Part shown: piece by piece, positions 36,875 through 45,627 of the stretch
Layout: the number at the start of each line of letters is the position of its first letter
Numbering within the stretch: the stretch's first letter is position 1
Assembly: GCF_000282135.1 (NCBI RefSeq)
Contig: NZ_AKJW01000006.1
Location: 1 to 48,232 of the forward strand
Source of the DNA: Herbaspirillum sp. CF444
GTDB lineage: Bacteria; Pseudomonadota; Gammaproteobacteria; Burkholderiales; Burkholderiaceae_D
Direction: 5' to 3'
Length of the DNA: 48,232 nt
Program-made: the position numbers and the translations under genes
Notes under the pieces: generated by a model
Told to the model about the DNA's origin: nothing
Seen by the model: only the letters and a program-made list of their open reading frames with translations
Database searches by the model: none

Positions 36875-37621
36875 ATGTACAAAATCGTTTTCATGCGCCA
36901 CGGCGAGTCGACCTGGAATCTCGCCAATCGTTTCACCGGCTGGGTTGACGTCGATCTGACCGAAAAAGGCGTGGCCGAAGCCAGGCAGGCCGGCAAGCTG
37001 CTCAAGGAAGCCGGCTTTACCTTCGATCTGGCCTACACCTCGGTCTTGAAGCGCGCCATCCGCACGCTGTGGACCACGCTCGACGAAATGGACCTGATGT
37101 ACCTGCCGGTGCAGCACGACTGGCGTCTGAACGAGCGCCACTATGGCGCCCTGCAAGGCCTGAACAAGGCGGAAACCGCCGCCCAGTACGGCGACGAGCA
37201 AGTGCTGGTCTGGCGCCGCAGCTACGACACGCCGCCCAACCCGCTGGAGCCGAACGACCCGCGCGCGTCTTACAACGACCCGCGTTATGCCGACCTCAAG
37301 CGTGAACAGATCCCGTTGACCGAGTGCCTCAAGGACACCGTCGCCCGCGTGCTGCCGGCCTGGAACGACTCCATCGCTCCCGCCATCCGCGCCGGCAAGA
37401 AGATCATCATCTCGGCCCACGGCAACAGCCTGCGCGCCCTGATCAAGTATCTGGACGGCATCAGCGACAACGATATCGTCGGCCTCAACATCCCCAACGG
37501 CCAGCCGCTGGTGTATGAGCTGGACGCCGACCTCAAGCCGATCAAGAGCTACTACCTCGGCGACCAGTCGGCCATCGAAGCGGCCCTGAAAGCGGTCGCC
37601 AGCCAAGGGAAATCGAAATAA
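36875..37621 (+). CDS. gpmA: 2,3-bisphosphoglycerate-dependent phosphoglycerate mutase
   Basis: GpmA interconverts 3- and 2-phosphoglycerate in glycolysis. The 248-residue product has the phosphohistidine motif MRHGEST (H9), [17 protein letters not shown] and the second histidine in [11 protein letters not shown]. Length fits the family. The start has only a weak ribosome site. It begins a run of envelope-related genes (envC, ctpA) on the plus strand, an order common in this group. Confidence 0.98.
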   Translation: MYKIVFMRHGESTWNLANRFTGWVDVDLTEKGVAEARQAGKLLKEAGFTFDLAYTSVLKRAIRTLWTTLDEMDLMYLPVQHDWRLNERHYGALQGLNKAETAAQYGDEQVLVWRRSYDTPPNPLEPNDPRASYNDPRYADLKREQIPLTECLKDTVARVLPAWNDSIAPAIRAGKKIIISAHGNSLRALIKYLDGISDNDIVGLNIPNGQPLVYELDADLKPIKSYYLGDQSAIEAALKAVASQGKSK

Positions 37622-37635
37622 CTACCTTTCGCGGC

Positions 37636-39051
37636 ATGCTCAGGCAATACGTCCGGCGGCACATTCTGCCGTCACTGCAGTTGCGGTCGGCGAGCGGACT
37701 CCCGGCGGTCGCGGCTGCGGTGTTCCTGTCGGCGGCGCTGTGGCAGTCGTGCGCCTGGGCGCAGCAGGTGACCGAGCGCACCCGGCAAAAGCAAGCGGCC
37801 GAGAAAGAGCGCGCCGACCTGCAGCAAAAACTGGCCAATCTCAAACGCGACATCGACAAGACCGAGACCGCCAAAGGCAACGCCGCCGATGCGCTGGCCG
37901 AGTCGGAGCAGGCCATCTCCAAGGCCAACCGTTCGCTGCGTGAGCTGACGCAGGAACAGGCCGACACCGAGTCCAAGCTCGGCGTGCTGGTCAGGCAGCA
38001 GTCCGAATTGTCGGGCGTCGTCAATGTCCAGCAGGCGCAGCTGTCCAAGCTGCTGCGCGAGCAGTACGTGGCCGGCAACGAAGACCGCATCAAGCTGCTG
38101 CTGTCGGGCGACAATCCCAATCGCATCAACCGCGAGCTGCAATACATGGGCTACGTCTCGCAGGCGCAGGCGCGCCTGATCGAAACCCTGCGCGTGAACC
38201 TGCAGGCGATCAAGGACAACAAGGCCGCGACGCAAAACGCCAAGTTCGAACTGGAAGAAATCGCCCAGGAAGAGAACGAGCAAAAGAAGTTGCTGGAGAA
38301 GGAAAAGGCCAAGCGCAGCAGCCTGCTGGCCCAGTTGTCGACCAAACTTACCGCCCAGCGCAAGGAAGTCGGCAACCTGCAGCGCGACGAACAGCGCCTC
38401 TCCGGCCTGGTCGACAAGCTGGCACAGATCATCGAAGAGCAAAAGAAGGCCGAAGCCGCCGCGCGCGAAAGGCGCCGCCAGGAGCAATTGGCCAAGGCCA
38501 AGGCCGAACACGACAAGCGCGCCGCCCAGCAGGCCAAGGCCGCGCCGGGAACCAAGGGCAAGCCGGCGCCGTCCGAGGCAATTGACGACGACGAAGCGCC
38601 GCAATCGCTGGGCCGCAATGACGCCACGCCTTCTGCGGAGGAAAATTTTGGTAAACCATTCGCCAGCCTGCGCGGCCAGTTGCGCCTGCCGGTGCGTGGC
38701 GACCTGCTCGCCAAGTTCGGCGGCAAGCGCGGCGACGGGCCAAGCTGGAAAGGCCTCTTCATCCGCGCGCCGGAAGGCGCGGAAGTCAAGGCCGTGGCGG
38801 CCGGGCGGGTGGTGTATGCGGATTGGCTGCGCGGTTTCGGCAACCTGATCATCGTCGACCACGGCAATCAGTACATGACCATTTATGGCAATAATCAGTC
38901 CGTCTTGAAGCGGGCAGGGGATCTCGTCAAAACCGGGGATGTCATCGCCAGCGCAGGTAATAGCGGCGGCAATGAGCAATCGGGTTTATACTTTGAAATG
39001 CGGCATCAGGGCCGCGCTTTCGACCCACTCGGCTGGGTAACTACTAGGTGA
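37636..39051 (+). CDS. envC: Murein hydrolase activator, EnvC family
   Basis: EnvC-type proteins activate cell wall amidases at the division site. The 471-residue product has a signal sequence (about residues 25-43). A long coiled coil follows (about 45-270, with many Gln, Lys and Glu heptads), then a Lys/Ala/Pro-rich linker and a C-terminal LytM (M23) domain from about 345. The LytM catalytic ligands are lost: SWKGLFIRAPEG lacks the His and Asp, and GLYFEM replaces HLHFE. It is therefore an activator rather than a peptidase, as in E. coli EnvC. It lies 14 bases after gpmA and 3 before ctpA. Confidence 0.93.
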   Translation: MLRQYVRRHILPSLQLRSASGLPAVAAAVFLSAALWQSCAWAQQVTERTRQKQAAEKERADLQQKLANLKRDIDKTETAKGNAADALAESEQAISKANRSLRELTQEQADTESKLGVLVRQQSELSGVVNVQQAQLSKLLREQYVAGNEDRIKLLLSGDNPNRINRELQYMGYVSQAQARLIETLRVNLQAIKDNKAATQNAKFELEEIAQEENEQKKLLEKEKAKRSSLLAQLSTKLTAQRKEVGNLQRDEQRLSGLVDKLAQIIEEQKKAEAAARERRRQEQLAKAKAEHDKRAAQQAKAAPGTKGKPAPSEAIDDDEAPQSLGRNDATPSAEENFGKPFASLRGQLRLPVRGDLLAKFGGKRGDGPSWKGLFIRAPEGAEVKAVAAGRVVYADWLRGFGNLIIVDHGNQYMTIYGNNQSVLKRAGDLVKTGDVIASAGNSGGNEQSGLYFEMRHQGRAFDPLGWVTTR

Positions 39052-39054
39052 AAC

Positions 39055-40551
39055 ATGGGCAGCAAACTCAAGAATATCGGTCTTATCGGTCTGGGCATGA
39101 TTGCAGGCGTGGCGGCTTCGATGCAATTGGACGCCATCGCGCAGAAAAGCGGAGCGGAGCCGCTGCCGCTGGAAGAGGTCCGGCAACTGACCGACGTGTT
39201 CGGGATGATCAAGTCCAACTATGTTGAACCTGTCGAAGACAAGAAGCTGCTCACCGAGGCGATTTCCGGCATGGTCGCCTCGCTCGATCCGCATTCGGCC
39301 TACCTCGACAAGAAGGCGTTCAAGGAACTGCGCGAAAGCACCATGGGCAAGTTCGTCGGCCTGGGCATCGAAGTCGGCATGGAAGACGGCTACGTCAAAG
39401 TGATCTCGCCGATCGAAGATTCCCCGGCCTACCGCGCCGGCATCAAGGCGGGCGATCTGATCACCCGTTTGGATGCAACGCCGGTCAAGGGCCTGACGCT
39501 GGATGAAGCCGTCAAGAAAATGCGCGGCGAGCCCAACACCAAGATCACGCTGACGATTGCCCGCAAGGAAGAGGATCGTCCGATCATCGTCACGATCATG
39601 CGCCAGGAAATCCGCATGCAAAGCGTGAAGTCGAAAGTGATCGAACCCGGCTATGCCTGGTTGCGCGTGACGCAATTCCAGGAGCCGACCGTCGACGACA
39701 TGGCCAAGAAGATCCTGGCGATCTACGCCCAGGAACCTAACCTGAAGGGCATCGTGCTCGACCTGCGCAACGATCCGGGCGGCGTCTTGCCGGGCGCGAT
39801 CGGCGTGTCGGGGACTTTCCTGCCGAAGGATGCGGTGGTGGTGACGACCAACGGCCAGTTGGCCAGCTCCAAGGTCATCTATGCCGCCAAGCGCGATGAA
39901 TACGCTCAGGGCTCCCTGACCGATCCGCTGGCGCGTCTGCCGGATGCGATCAAGAAGGTGCCGATGGTGGTGCTGATCAATTCGGGTTCGGCTTCGGCCT
40001 CCGAAATCGTGGCCGGCGCGTTGCAAGACTACAAGCGCGCCACCATCATGGGCACGCAGTCCTTCGGCAAGGGTTCGGTGCAGTCGGTCATTCCGCTGCC
40101 GCCCGATCGCCAGACCGCCGTCAAGCTGACCACCGCGCGTTACTACACGCCGAACGGCCGCTCGATCCAGGCGCGCGGCATCGTGCCGGACATCATGGTG
40201 GATGAATACGCCGACGGCGACGGCCTCAACGGCCTGCGTCTGCGCGAAGCCGACCTGACCAAGCATCTGATCAACGACAAGGACAAGGACGCCGCCGAAG
40301 TCAAGGCGACGACTGTCGACGAGAAGGAAGAAGAACGCCTGATCGCGCTGGAGAAAAAGCGCAAGCCGCTCGAATTCGGCAGCAAGGAAGACTTCCAGCT
40401 GGCCCAGGCGCTGAACCATCTGAAGGGCCTGCCGGTGCAGGAATCCAAGGTCAAGCCTGAGATTCGCGACAATTCCAGCAAGGACGACAAGCCGGTGAAG
40501 GATATCCGCAAGGACAACAAGGCGCCGCCGGAAAAGATCGAAAAGAAGTAA
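39055..40551 (+). CDS. ctpA: Carboxy-terminal processing peptidase (S41)
   Basis: A periplasmic serine protease that trims or degrades envelope proteins, often cell wall hydrolases. The 498-residue product has an N-terminal membrane anchor or signal, a PDZ domain (about residues 95-180, GLGIEVGMEDGYVKVISPI), and the catalytic serine in NSGSASASEIVAGAL with the lysine in TQSFGKGSVQ. The C-terminal 100 residues are very rich in Lys, Asp and Glu. It overlaps the envC unit (3-base gap), which suggests a role in the same wall-remodelling process. Confidence 0.95.
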   Translation: MGSKLKNIGLIGLGMIAGVAASMQLDAIAQKSGAEPLPLEEVRQLTDVFGMIKSNYVEPVEDKKLLTEAISGMVASLDPHSAYLDKKAFKELRESTMGKFVGLGIEVGMEDGYVKVISPIEDSPAYRAGIKAGDLITRLDATPVKGLTLDEAVKKMRGEPNTKITLTIARKEEDRPIIVTIMRQEIRMQSVKSKVIEPGYAWLRVTQFQEPTVDDMAKKILAIYAQEPNLKGIVLDLRNDPGGVLPGAIGVSGTFLPKDAVVVTTNGQLASSKVIYAAKRDEYAQGSLTDPLARLPDAIKKVPMVVLINSGSASASEIVAGALQDYKRATIMGTQSFGKGSVQSVIPLPPDRQTAVKLTTARYYTPNGRSIQARGIVPDIMVDEYADGDGLNGLRLREADLTKHLINDKDKDAAEVKATTVDEKEEERLIALEKKRKPLEFGSKEDFQLAQALNHLKGLPVQESKVKPEIRDNSSKDDKPVKDIRKDNKAPPEKIEKK

Positions 40552-40581
40552 AAGAAGCAAAGCAAGGAATTGCGTTACATT

Positions 40582-40609
40582 AAGAGGGCTGCAGAAATGC
40601 AGCCCTCTT
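40582..40609 (+). terminator. Hairpin terminator between ctpA and moeB
   Basis: A perfect 12-bp stem, AAGAGGGCTGCA with TGCAGCCCTCTT, is closed by a GAAA tetraloop. The following TTGTCATTT is a weak T-run. It ends 30 bases before moeB. Confidence 0.65.
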
Positions 40610-40638
40610 GTCATTTACCGCGCCATCGCCGCCACGCC

Positions 40639-41394
40639 ATGAACGACCAGCAATTGCTGCGCTATTCGCGCCATATCCTTCTCGACGACATCGATATCGC
40701 AGGCCAGGAAAAATTCCTGGCCGGGCATGCGCTGGTGATCGGCGCCGGCGGCCTCGGCTCGCCTGCGGCCTTGTACCTGGCGTCGGCGGGCATGGGCAAG
40801 ATCACGCTGGTCGACGACGACACCGTCGACCTGACCAACCTGCAGCGCCAGATCATGCACGCCACCGGACGCGTCGGCCAGCTCAAGGTCGAGTCGGGAC
40901 GACAGGCGCTGGAAGAGATCAATCCCGACATCGACGTCCTTGCGGTCGCCGAACGCGTCAGCGACGCGCGTCTGGAGGAGTTGGTGCGCAGCGCTTCCGT
41001 GGTGCTCGACTGCAGCGACAATTTCGCCACCCGCCACGCCGTCAATCGCGCCTGCGTGCAGCACAAGGTGCCGCTGGTGTCGGGCGCCGCCATCCGCTTC
41101 GACGGTCAGATCAGCGTGTTCGATACGCGGCGGGACGACGCGCCGTGCTATGCCTGCCTGTTCCCTCCCGACCAGAAATTCGATGAAGTACAGTGTTCGA
41201 CCATGGGCGTGTTTGCCCCGCTGGTGGGCATCATCGGCGCCATGCAGGCGGCCGAGGCACTCAAGCTGGTGGCCGGCGTCGGCGAGTCGCTGGCCGGTCG
41301 TCTGCAGATCCTCGACGCCCGCAGCATGGAGTGGACCAGCATCCGCTTCGTGCGCAACGCCGCCTGTCCGGTGTGCGGAACCGTCCACCCCTGA
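40639..41394 (+). CDS. moeB: Adenylyltransferase of the MoeB/ThiF/HesA family
   Basis: This enzyme adenylates the C-terminal glycine of a small sulfur carrier such as MoaD or ThiS. The 251-residue product has the ATP-binding IGAGGLGSPAALYLASAG, the conserved DDDTVDLTNLQRQIMH and NPDIDV. It has cysteine zinc ligands CYAC near residue 170 and CPVC at the C-terminus. The cysteine in QCSTMGVFAPLVGIIG fits the family. The start at 40639 is taken because an upstream in-frame ATG overlaps the terminator. Whether it serves molybdopterin or thiamine cannot be told; no partner gene is adjacent. Confidence 0.93.
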   Translation: MNDQQLLRYSRHILLDDIDIAGQEKFLAGHALVIGAGGLGSPAALYLASAGMGKITLVDDDTVDLTNLQRQIMHATGRVGQLKVESGRQALEEINPDIDVLAVAERVSDARLEELVRSASVVLDCSDNFATRHAVNRACVQHKVPLVSGAAIRFDGQISVFDTRRDDAPCYACLFPPDQKFDEVQCSTMGVFAPLVGIIGAMQAAEALKLVAGVGESLAGRLQILDARSMEWTSIRFVRNAACPVCGTVHP

Positions 41395-41491
41395 ACGGCT
41401 GCGGCAGGGCGAAAAAGCCCGCAATGACCCGTGCAGCATGGGTGCGGCAGCGCAAAAGGGGCTTGCGAAGTGCTATTTATGCGCCAAGTTC

Positions 41492-41500
41492 TGGTATACA
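41492..41500 (+). promoter_or_regulatory. Extended -10 promoter candidate for dksA
   Basis: TGGTATACA fits an extended -10 element (TGnTATAnn) about 90 bases upstream of the dksA start. There is no good -35, which is normal for extended -10 promoters. Confidence 0.4.
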
Positions 41501-41587
41501 CTGTATTGGATTTGCATTTGTGCGCGTTGCGAGCCGGCGACGGCAACTGATCTACCGCAAACCGAGCGACTCGGGGAAGGGAAGTCT

Positions 41588-42583
41588 ATGGGCGTCATCG
41601 CAAAGAAAACCGTCAAAAAAAGCACCTCGGGCGCGAGCAAGGTAGCCGCAGTCGGCACGGCAGCCGCCAAGTCTGCCGTCAAAGCACCAAAAACGGTCGC
41701 CAAAGCGCCGCCGAAAATGGCAAGCAGGGCGGCAACCCCGGTGAAAAAGACCGGCGGCGACAAGACTCCGGCAGCAGGCGGCAAGGCCGGAACAAGTGCC
41801 CCCGCGGCAGCAAAAACGGCCGTGGCGCCGAAGAAAAACGCAACTTCGTCGACAGGCAATGTTGTTGTAGTAAAATCCCTGACCGTTAAAAAAACGGCAC
41901 CAGCGTCGGCGAAGCCCGGCACCGGGAAGAGCGCAGGCAAAGCAATCGATAGCATGCCCAAGAAGGCAGTACCATCGGCAGCAAGGGAAGTGGATTCAAA
42001 AGCGACCAAATCCGGCACCAGCGCAGGCGGCAGCAAAGCCAGCGCCGGTAAGGCAGAAAACCAGGCAACAAACCAGGAAGCAAGCGCCGGATTAAAGGAT
42101 AAAATTGAAAAACCCGTAGTATTGAAAGTAAGCGAAGTGGCAACTAAAACTCCCAAAACTACCCCTGATACGCAAACCTTGCTCACGGAGGAACAAATCC
42201 TCAAGATGGGCGAGAAGGACTACATGAACGAAGCGCAGTTGGCTTTCTTCAAGGCCCGTTTGCAACAGCTGGAAAAAGATCTGCTCAAGAACGCAGGCGA
42301 AACCACTGAGCATTTGCGTGAAACCGTGTTGGTTCCCGATCCTGCCGATCGCGCGACCATCGAGGAAGAACACGCGCTGGAATTGCGTACCCGCGACCGC
42401 GAACGCAAGCTGCTCAAAAAAGTGCAACAATCCATCGTCTCCATCGATGCCGGCGAATACGGCTGGTGCGAAGAGACCGGCGAACCTATCGGTATCCCGC
42501 GTCTGCTGGCGCGTCCGACTGCAACCCTGTCTCTGGAAGCGCAGCAACGTCGCGAACTGAAGCAAAAGCTGTACGGCGACTGA
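41588..42583 (+). CDS. dksA: DksA-type RNA polymerase-binding factor with long N-terminal extension
   Basis: DksA enters the RNA polymerase secondary channel and with ppGpp tunes rRNA and stress promoters. The C-terminal part (about residues 205-331) is a full DksA: MGEKDYMNEAQLAFFKARL, a coiled-coil tip with D251-P-A-D254-R-A256, RDRERKLLKKVQ and a degenerate zinc finger. The finger reads C294-E-E-T, then S and A where zinc enzymes have cysteines, so zinc is probably not needed. The first 200 residues are extremely Lys/Ala/Pro/Thr-rich and probably disordered, like histone H1-type tails. The start at 41588 has a GGGAAG site close upstream. Confidence 0.9.
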   Translation: MGVIAKKTVKKSTSGASKVAAVGTAAAKSAVKAPKTVAKAPPKMASRAATPVKKTGGDKTPAAGGKAGTSAPAAAKTAVAPKKNATSSTGNVVVVKSLTVKKTAPASAKPGTGKSAGKAIDSMPKKAVPSAAREVDSKATKSGTSAGGSKASAGKAENQATNQEASAGLKDKIEKPVVLKVSEVATKTPKTTPDTQTLLTEEQILKMGEKDYMNEAQLAFFKARLQQLEKDLLKNAGETTEHLRETVLVPDPADRATIEEEHALELRTRDRERKLLKKVQQSIVSIDAGEYGWCEETGEPIGIPRLLARPTATLSLEAQQRRELKQKLYGD

Positions 42584-42812
42584 GTTCCTGCAGAAATCCT
42601 CCTGCAATGGCGCCACCCGGCGCCATTCGCTTACTAACCTCCGGTTTTCGTCATTGTCCATCGCTGCATGGCGCGGCTTGGTTGTGTGCGTCCGTCCGAT
42701 GACGTCGCGTTGAGTTCCCTGAAACGGCTCTGACAGCCGGTTTGTCGTTTCGCCGCCGCGATTATTTGCACCGGACGGCGAAACTGCTTCAAATTTCCCC
42801 TACATCTCTAAA
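42584..42812. other. Spacer after dksA with one hairpin
   Basis: A 9-bp stem at 42606-42627 (AATGGCGCC with GGCGCCATT, loop ACCC) lies 23 bases after the dksA stop. It lacks a direct T-run and could be a weak terminator. Nothing else with coding character is seen up to the operator at 42813. Confidence 0.45.
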
Positions 42813-42842
42813 TGCAACAGTGTTGCAATATGCTGCTATAAT
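42813..42842 (+). promoter_or_regulatory. Palindromic operator overlapping a promoter, metal-uptake unit
   Basis: TGCAACA-G-TGTTGCA (42813-42827) is a perfect 15-bp palindrome. TATAAT at 42837-42842 follows ten bases on, so a protein bound at the palindrome would cover the -35 zone and block the promoter. The genes it would control are a His-rich secreted protein and a ZnuD-like receptor, so a Fur-family zinc regulator (Zur) is the best guess. The sequence does not match a Zur consensus that I can recall with certainty. Confidence 0.5.
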
Positions 42843-42911
42843 TCGCCCTCGCCGGCGCACTACCCGGCATCCTCTTTTTCGTCGTCCATCGTCAGCAGAA
42901 ACCCGACCACC

Positions 42912-43346
42912 ATGGCCATCGCCACACTGCCGCCTGCATCCCGTTCTCGCGCTCCGGCGCGAGCGGGACGGCGCATGGGATGGGCATTGCTGCTGTCGCT
43001 GGCGCTGCTGTTTTCACAATTTCTCGGCCTGCTGCACGGCATTGCCCACGCCGGCTGGCCACCTGCAGCGAAGCAGGCTGCGGCGACTTCGTTCAACGCA
43101 GCCGTGTTCAACTACGTCGACGACGATGCGGATGACAAGACCGCCGGCAAGCAAGGCGCCGAACATCACAAGCATCATCATTCCTGCGTCGAATATGACG
43201 CCGCCGGCGGCGGCGCCGGCATCCATGTCCACTTCTTCTCTCCTCCTCTGATCCCGGGCGCGCAGGTACTTGCGCTGTGGCAGGCATTCGCCTCCTGGGA
43301 TGCGCCGGTCGCCTGCCATTTCTCCTCGCGCGCGCCACCGCGCTGA
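42912..43346 (+). CDS. His-rich small secreted or membrane protein, DUF2946-like
   Basis: A 144-residue protein with an N-terminal hydrophobic segment (about 23-42, WALLLSLALLFSQFLGLLHG). It has a histidine cluster in AEHHKHHHSCVEY around residues 83-95 and a C-terminal region ending ACHFSSRAPPR. Such proteins are found next to TonB-dependent metal receptors and probably bind a metal in the periplasm or help its transfer. It lies between the operator and the receptor gene, about 125 bases before the latter. The family name is from memory and the function is inferred. Confidence 0.75.
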   Translation: MAIATLPPASRSRAPARAGRRMGWALLLSLALLFSQFLGLLHGIAHAGWPPAAKQAAATSFNAAVFNYVDDDADDKTAGKQGAEHHKHHHSCVEYDAAGGGAGIHVHFFSPPLIPGAQVLALWQAFASWDAPVACHFSSRAPPR

Positions 43347-43472
43347 CAACTGAACCGTCGATTCCTTGTCCGGATTGCGATGCCGCAGCTGCGGGCTCAC
43401 GCTCGTCGCCGCGATCGTCTCTGCCATTCGTCCGGGCAAATTTTCACTCTCATTTGTCAGTCAAGGAACACC

Positions 43473-45491
43473 ATGCAAGTCCAGCCAACTCTTTTGGCAA
43501 GCGCCGTCCTGTCCGCGCTCGCCGCCATGTCCACGGTCGCCGTCGCGCAGACGGCGCCGCAGCAAACCGAGCAGCAACAAAAACTTCAGGAAGTAGTCGT
43601 CACCGCCAGTCCTTTCTCCTCTGAAGAAAGCGCGCAGATCCTGACGCCCGCCAAGATCCTGTCCGGCGACGAGCTGCGCAACAAGCTCGGCAATTCGCTC
43701 GGCGACACGCTGTCGCAGGAGCTCGGCGTCTCCGCCTCCAGCTTCGGCGCCGGCGCCTCGCGCCCGATCATCCGCGGCATGGAAGGCCCGCGCGTGATGA
43801 TGCTGCAAAACGGCATGTCGACCGCCGACGTATCGACCGTCTCCAACGATCATGCCGTGGCGACCGAAGCGGCCACCGCGCGCCAGATTGAAATCCTGCG
43901 CGGCCCGGCGGCGCTGCTGTACGGCTCGGGCGCCATCGGCGGCCTGGTCAACGTCGTCAACGATCGTATCCCGACCGAACTGGTGGGCAAGCCGACCGGC
44001 CAGGTCGAAGCGCGCTACGGCACCGCCGACGGCCAGAAAAATACCTCCTTCGGCGTTGACGGTTCCGCAGGCCAGATCGGCGTGCACGTCGACGGCAACT
44101 ATCGCGACACCGACAATTACAAGATTCCCGGCAACGCCAGGCAAGGCGACGCAACAAGCGCTTCCGGCCGTTTGCCGAATTCCTTCACGCATGAGAGCAG
44201 CGTCGGCGTCGGCGGTTCTTACATCGCAAACTGGGGCCACATCGGCGCCTCGCTGTCGTCGCTGGACGATCACTACGGCATTCCGACGGCGGAGAAGTCC
44301 TTCATCGACCTGCACCAGACACGCTACGACGTCGACAGCCTGATCAGGGAACCGTTCGCCGGCATCGAGTCGTTCAAGTTCAAACTCGGCTACACCGACT
44401 ACACCCACACCGAAAAGAAGGAAAACGGCGCCGCCGACACCGTCTTCACCAACCGGGTACTGCAAACGCGTTGGGAACTGACGCACAAGCCTCTGGCGGG
44501 CTGGCGCGGCAACTTCGGTGTCCAGACCGAGCAAAGCAACTACGCGGCCTTGTCGGCGGTTGACGGCTCGCCGCAGCTCACGCCTAAAACCAAATCCAGC
44601 TCGTTCGCCGGTTTCCTTGTGGAAGAACGCAAATTCGGCGACGTGCTGGCCAGCGCCGGCCTGCGCCTGGAATCGGTGCAGCGCCGTCCGGAAGGCTTGC
44701 TAAACCGCGACTTCAATCTGTTCTCCTGGTCCACCGGCGCCTTGTGGAGTTTCATGCCGGGCTACGGCCTGGGCGCGACCTATTCCGTGGCGCAGCGCGC
44801 GCCGACCGTGGAAGAGTTGTATTCCAAGGGCCCGCACGATGCGACCTCGACCTTCGACGTCGGCGACAGCAGTCTGCAAAAGGAAACCTCGCACAACATC
44901 GAGCTGAGCCTGCAAAAGACCGAGGGCCTGGTGCGCTGGAAGGGCAACCTGTTCCAGAACAAGGTGAAGAACTTCATCTACGGCCGCACCAACGGTCAGG
45001 TCGACGACAGCGGTAATCCTGATCCCGCCGGCGAATTCCTGCAGCGCTTCTGGTCGCAGGGCGACGCCACCATTCACGGCGCTGAAGTGGAGGTCAGCTA
45101 CAACCTCAACAACGAGGGCTTTTCGGTGCGCGGTTTTGCCGACACGTCGCGCGGCAAGCTGGACAACCAGGGCAATTTGCCGCTGCAGCCGGCCACGCGC
45201 TACGGCGTCGATCTCGGCTATCGCCAGGGATCGTGGGCCAGCGGCATGCGCGTGCTGCATGCGCTGAAACAGGATCGACTCGCCTCGTTTGAATCGACAA
45301 ATACGCCGTCCTATACCCAGCTCGACGCCAACCTGTCGTATACCCAGAAGCTGCCGTCGATGCGCGTCACCTGGTTCATGCTGGTCAAAAACATGCTGAA
45401 TCAGGATATTCGTCTGTCGACTTCGGTATTGAAAGATACCGTGCCGCAAACAGGCCGCAATCTGATTGTCGGCGTGCGCAGCGCGTTCTGA
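43473..45491 (+). CDS. TonB-dependent outer membrane receptor, ZnuD-like
   Basis: An outer membrane receptor of 672 residues. It has a signal peptide ending near VAQ, a TonB box LQEVVVTAS (about 35-43), and a plug domain including SRPIIRGMEGPRVMMLQNG, ADVSTVSNDHAVATE and EILRGPAALLYGSGAIGGLVNVV. A 22-strand barrel follows, ending in an aromatic residue (SAF). The plug closely resembles that of Neisseria ZnuD, a zinc receptor that also affects haem uptake. The start at 43473 follows AAGGAA; a longer frame upstream lacks a ribosome site. A terminator follows. Confidence 0.9.
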   Translation: MQVQPTLLASAVLSALAAMSTVAVAQTAPQQTEQQQKLQEVVVTASPFSSEESAQILTPAKILSGDELRNKLGNSLGDTLSQELGVSASSFGAGASRPIIRGMEGPRVMMLQNGMSTADVSTVSNDHAVATEAATARQIEILRGPAALLYGSGAIGGLVNVVNDRIPTELVGKPTGQVEARYGTADGQKNTSFGVDGSAGQIGVHVDGNYRDTDNYKIPGNARQGDATSASGRLPNSFTHESSVGVGGSYIANWGHIGASLSSLDDHYGIPTAEKSFIDLHQTRYDVDSLIREPFAGIESFKFKLGYTDYTHTEKKENGAADTVFTNRVLQTRWELTHKPLAGWRGNFGVQTEQSNYAALSAVDGSPQLTPKTKSSSFAGFLVEERKFGDVLASAGLRLESVQRRPEGLLNRDFNLFSWSTGALWSFMPGYGLGATYSVAQRAPTVEELYSKGPHDATSTFDVGDSSLQKETSHNIELSLQKTEGLVRWKGNLFQNKVKNFIYGRTNGQVDDSGNPDPAGEFLQRFWSQGDATIHGAEVEVSYNLNNEGFSVRGFADTSRGKLDNQGNLPLQPATRYGVDLGYRQGSWASGMRVLHALKQDRLASFESTNTPSYTQLDANLSYTQKLPSMRVTWFMLVKNMLNQDIRLSTSVLKDTVPQTGRNLIVGVRSAF

Positions 45492-45510
45492 TCCCGTCGG
45501 CAATCACTAT

Positions 45511-45544
45511 CCGGCGAAAAGGACGCCTTTTCGCCGGGTTGTTT
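45511..45544 (+). terminator. Terminator after the TonB receptor gene
   Basis: A perfect 12-bp stem (CCGGCGAAAAGG with CCTTTTCGCCGG, loop ACG) is followed by GTTGTTTC. It ends the metal-uptake unit. Confidence 0.75.
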
Positions 45545-45627
45545 CAACTGCGGTCGATACCGGATTGCTATATCCTCTGTCTTGCCAAAGGGTGAAAACG
45601 CCGCCCTGGCAGCCTACAGGGGACGGT

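Noticed and set aside
40940..42583. A longer start for dksA reading back into moeB
   Set aside because: The extra residues are moeB in another frame. The ATG at 41588 has a ribosome site and a promoter candidate upstream.
45466..45627. Upstream extension of the first LivK-type protein into the TonB receptor gene
   Set aside because: The extension crosses the receptor terminator and would destroy the signal peptide. The ATG at 45628 has a ribosome site and gives a clean signal sequence.
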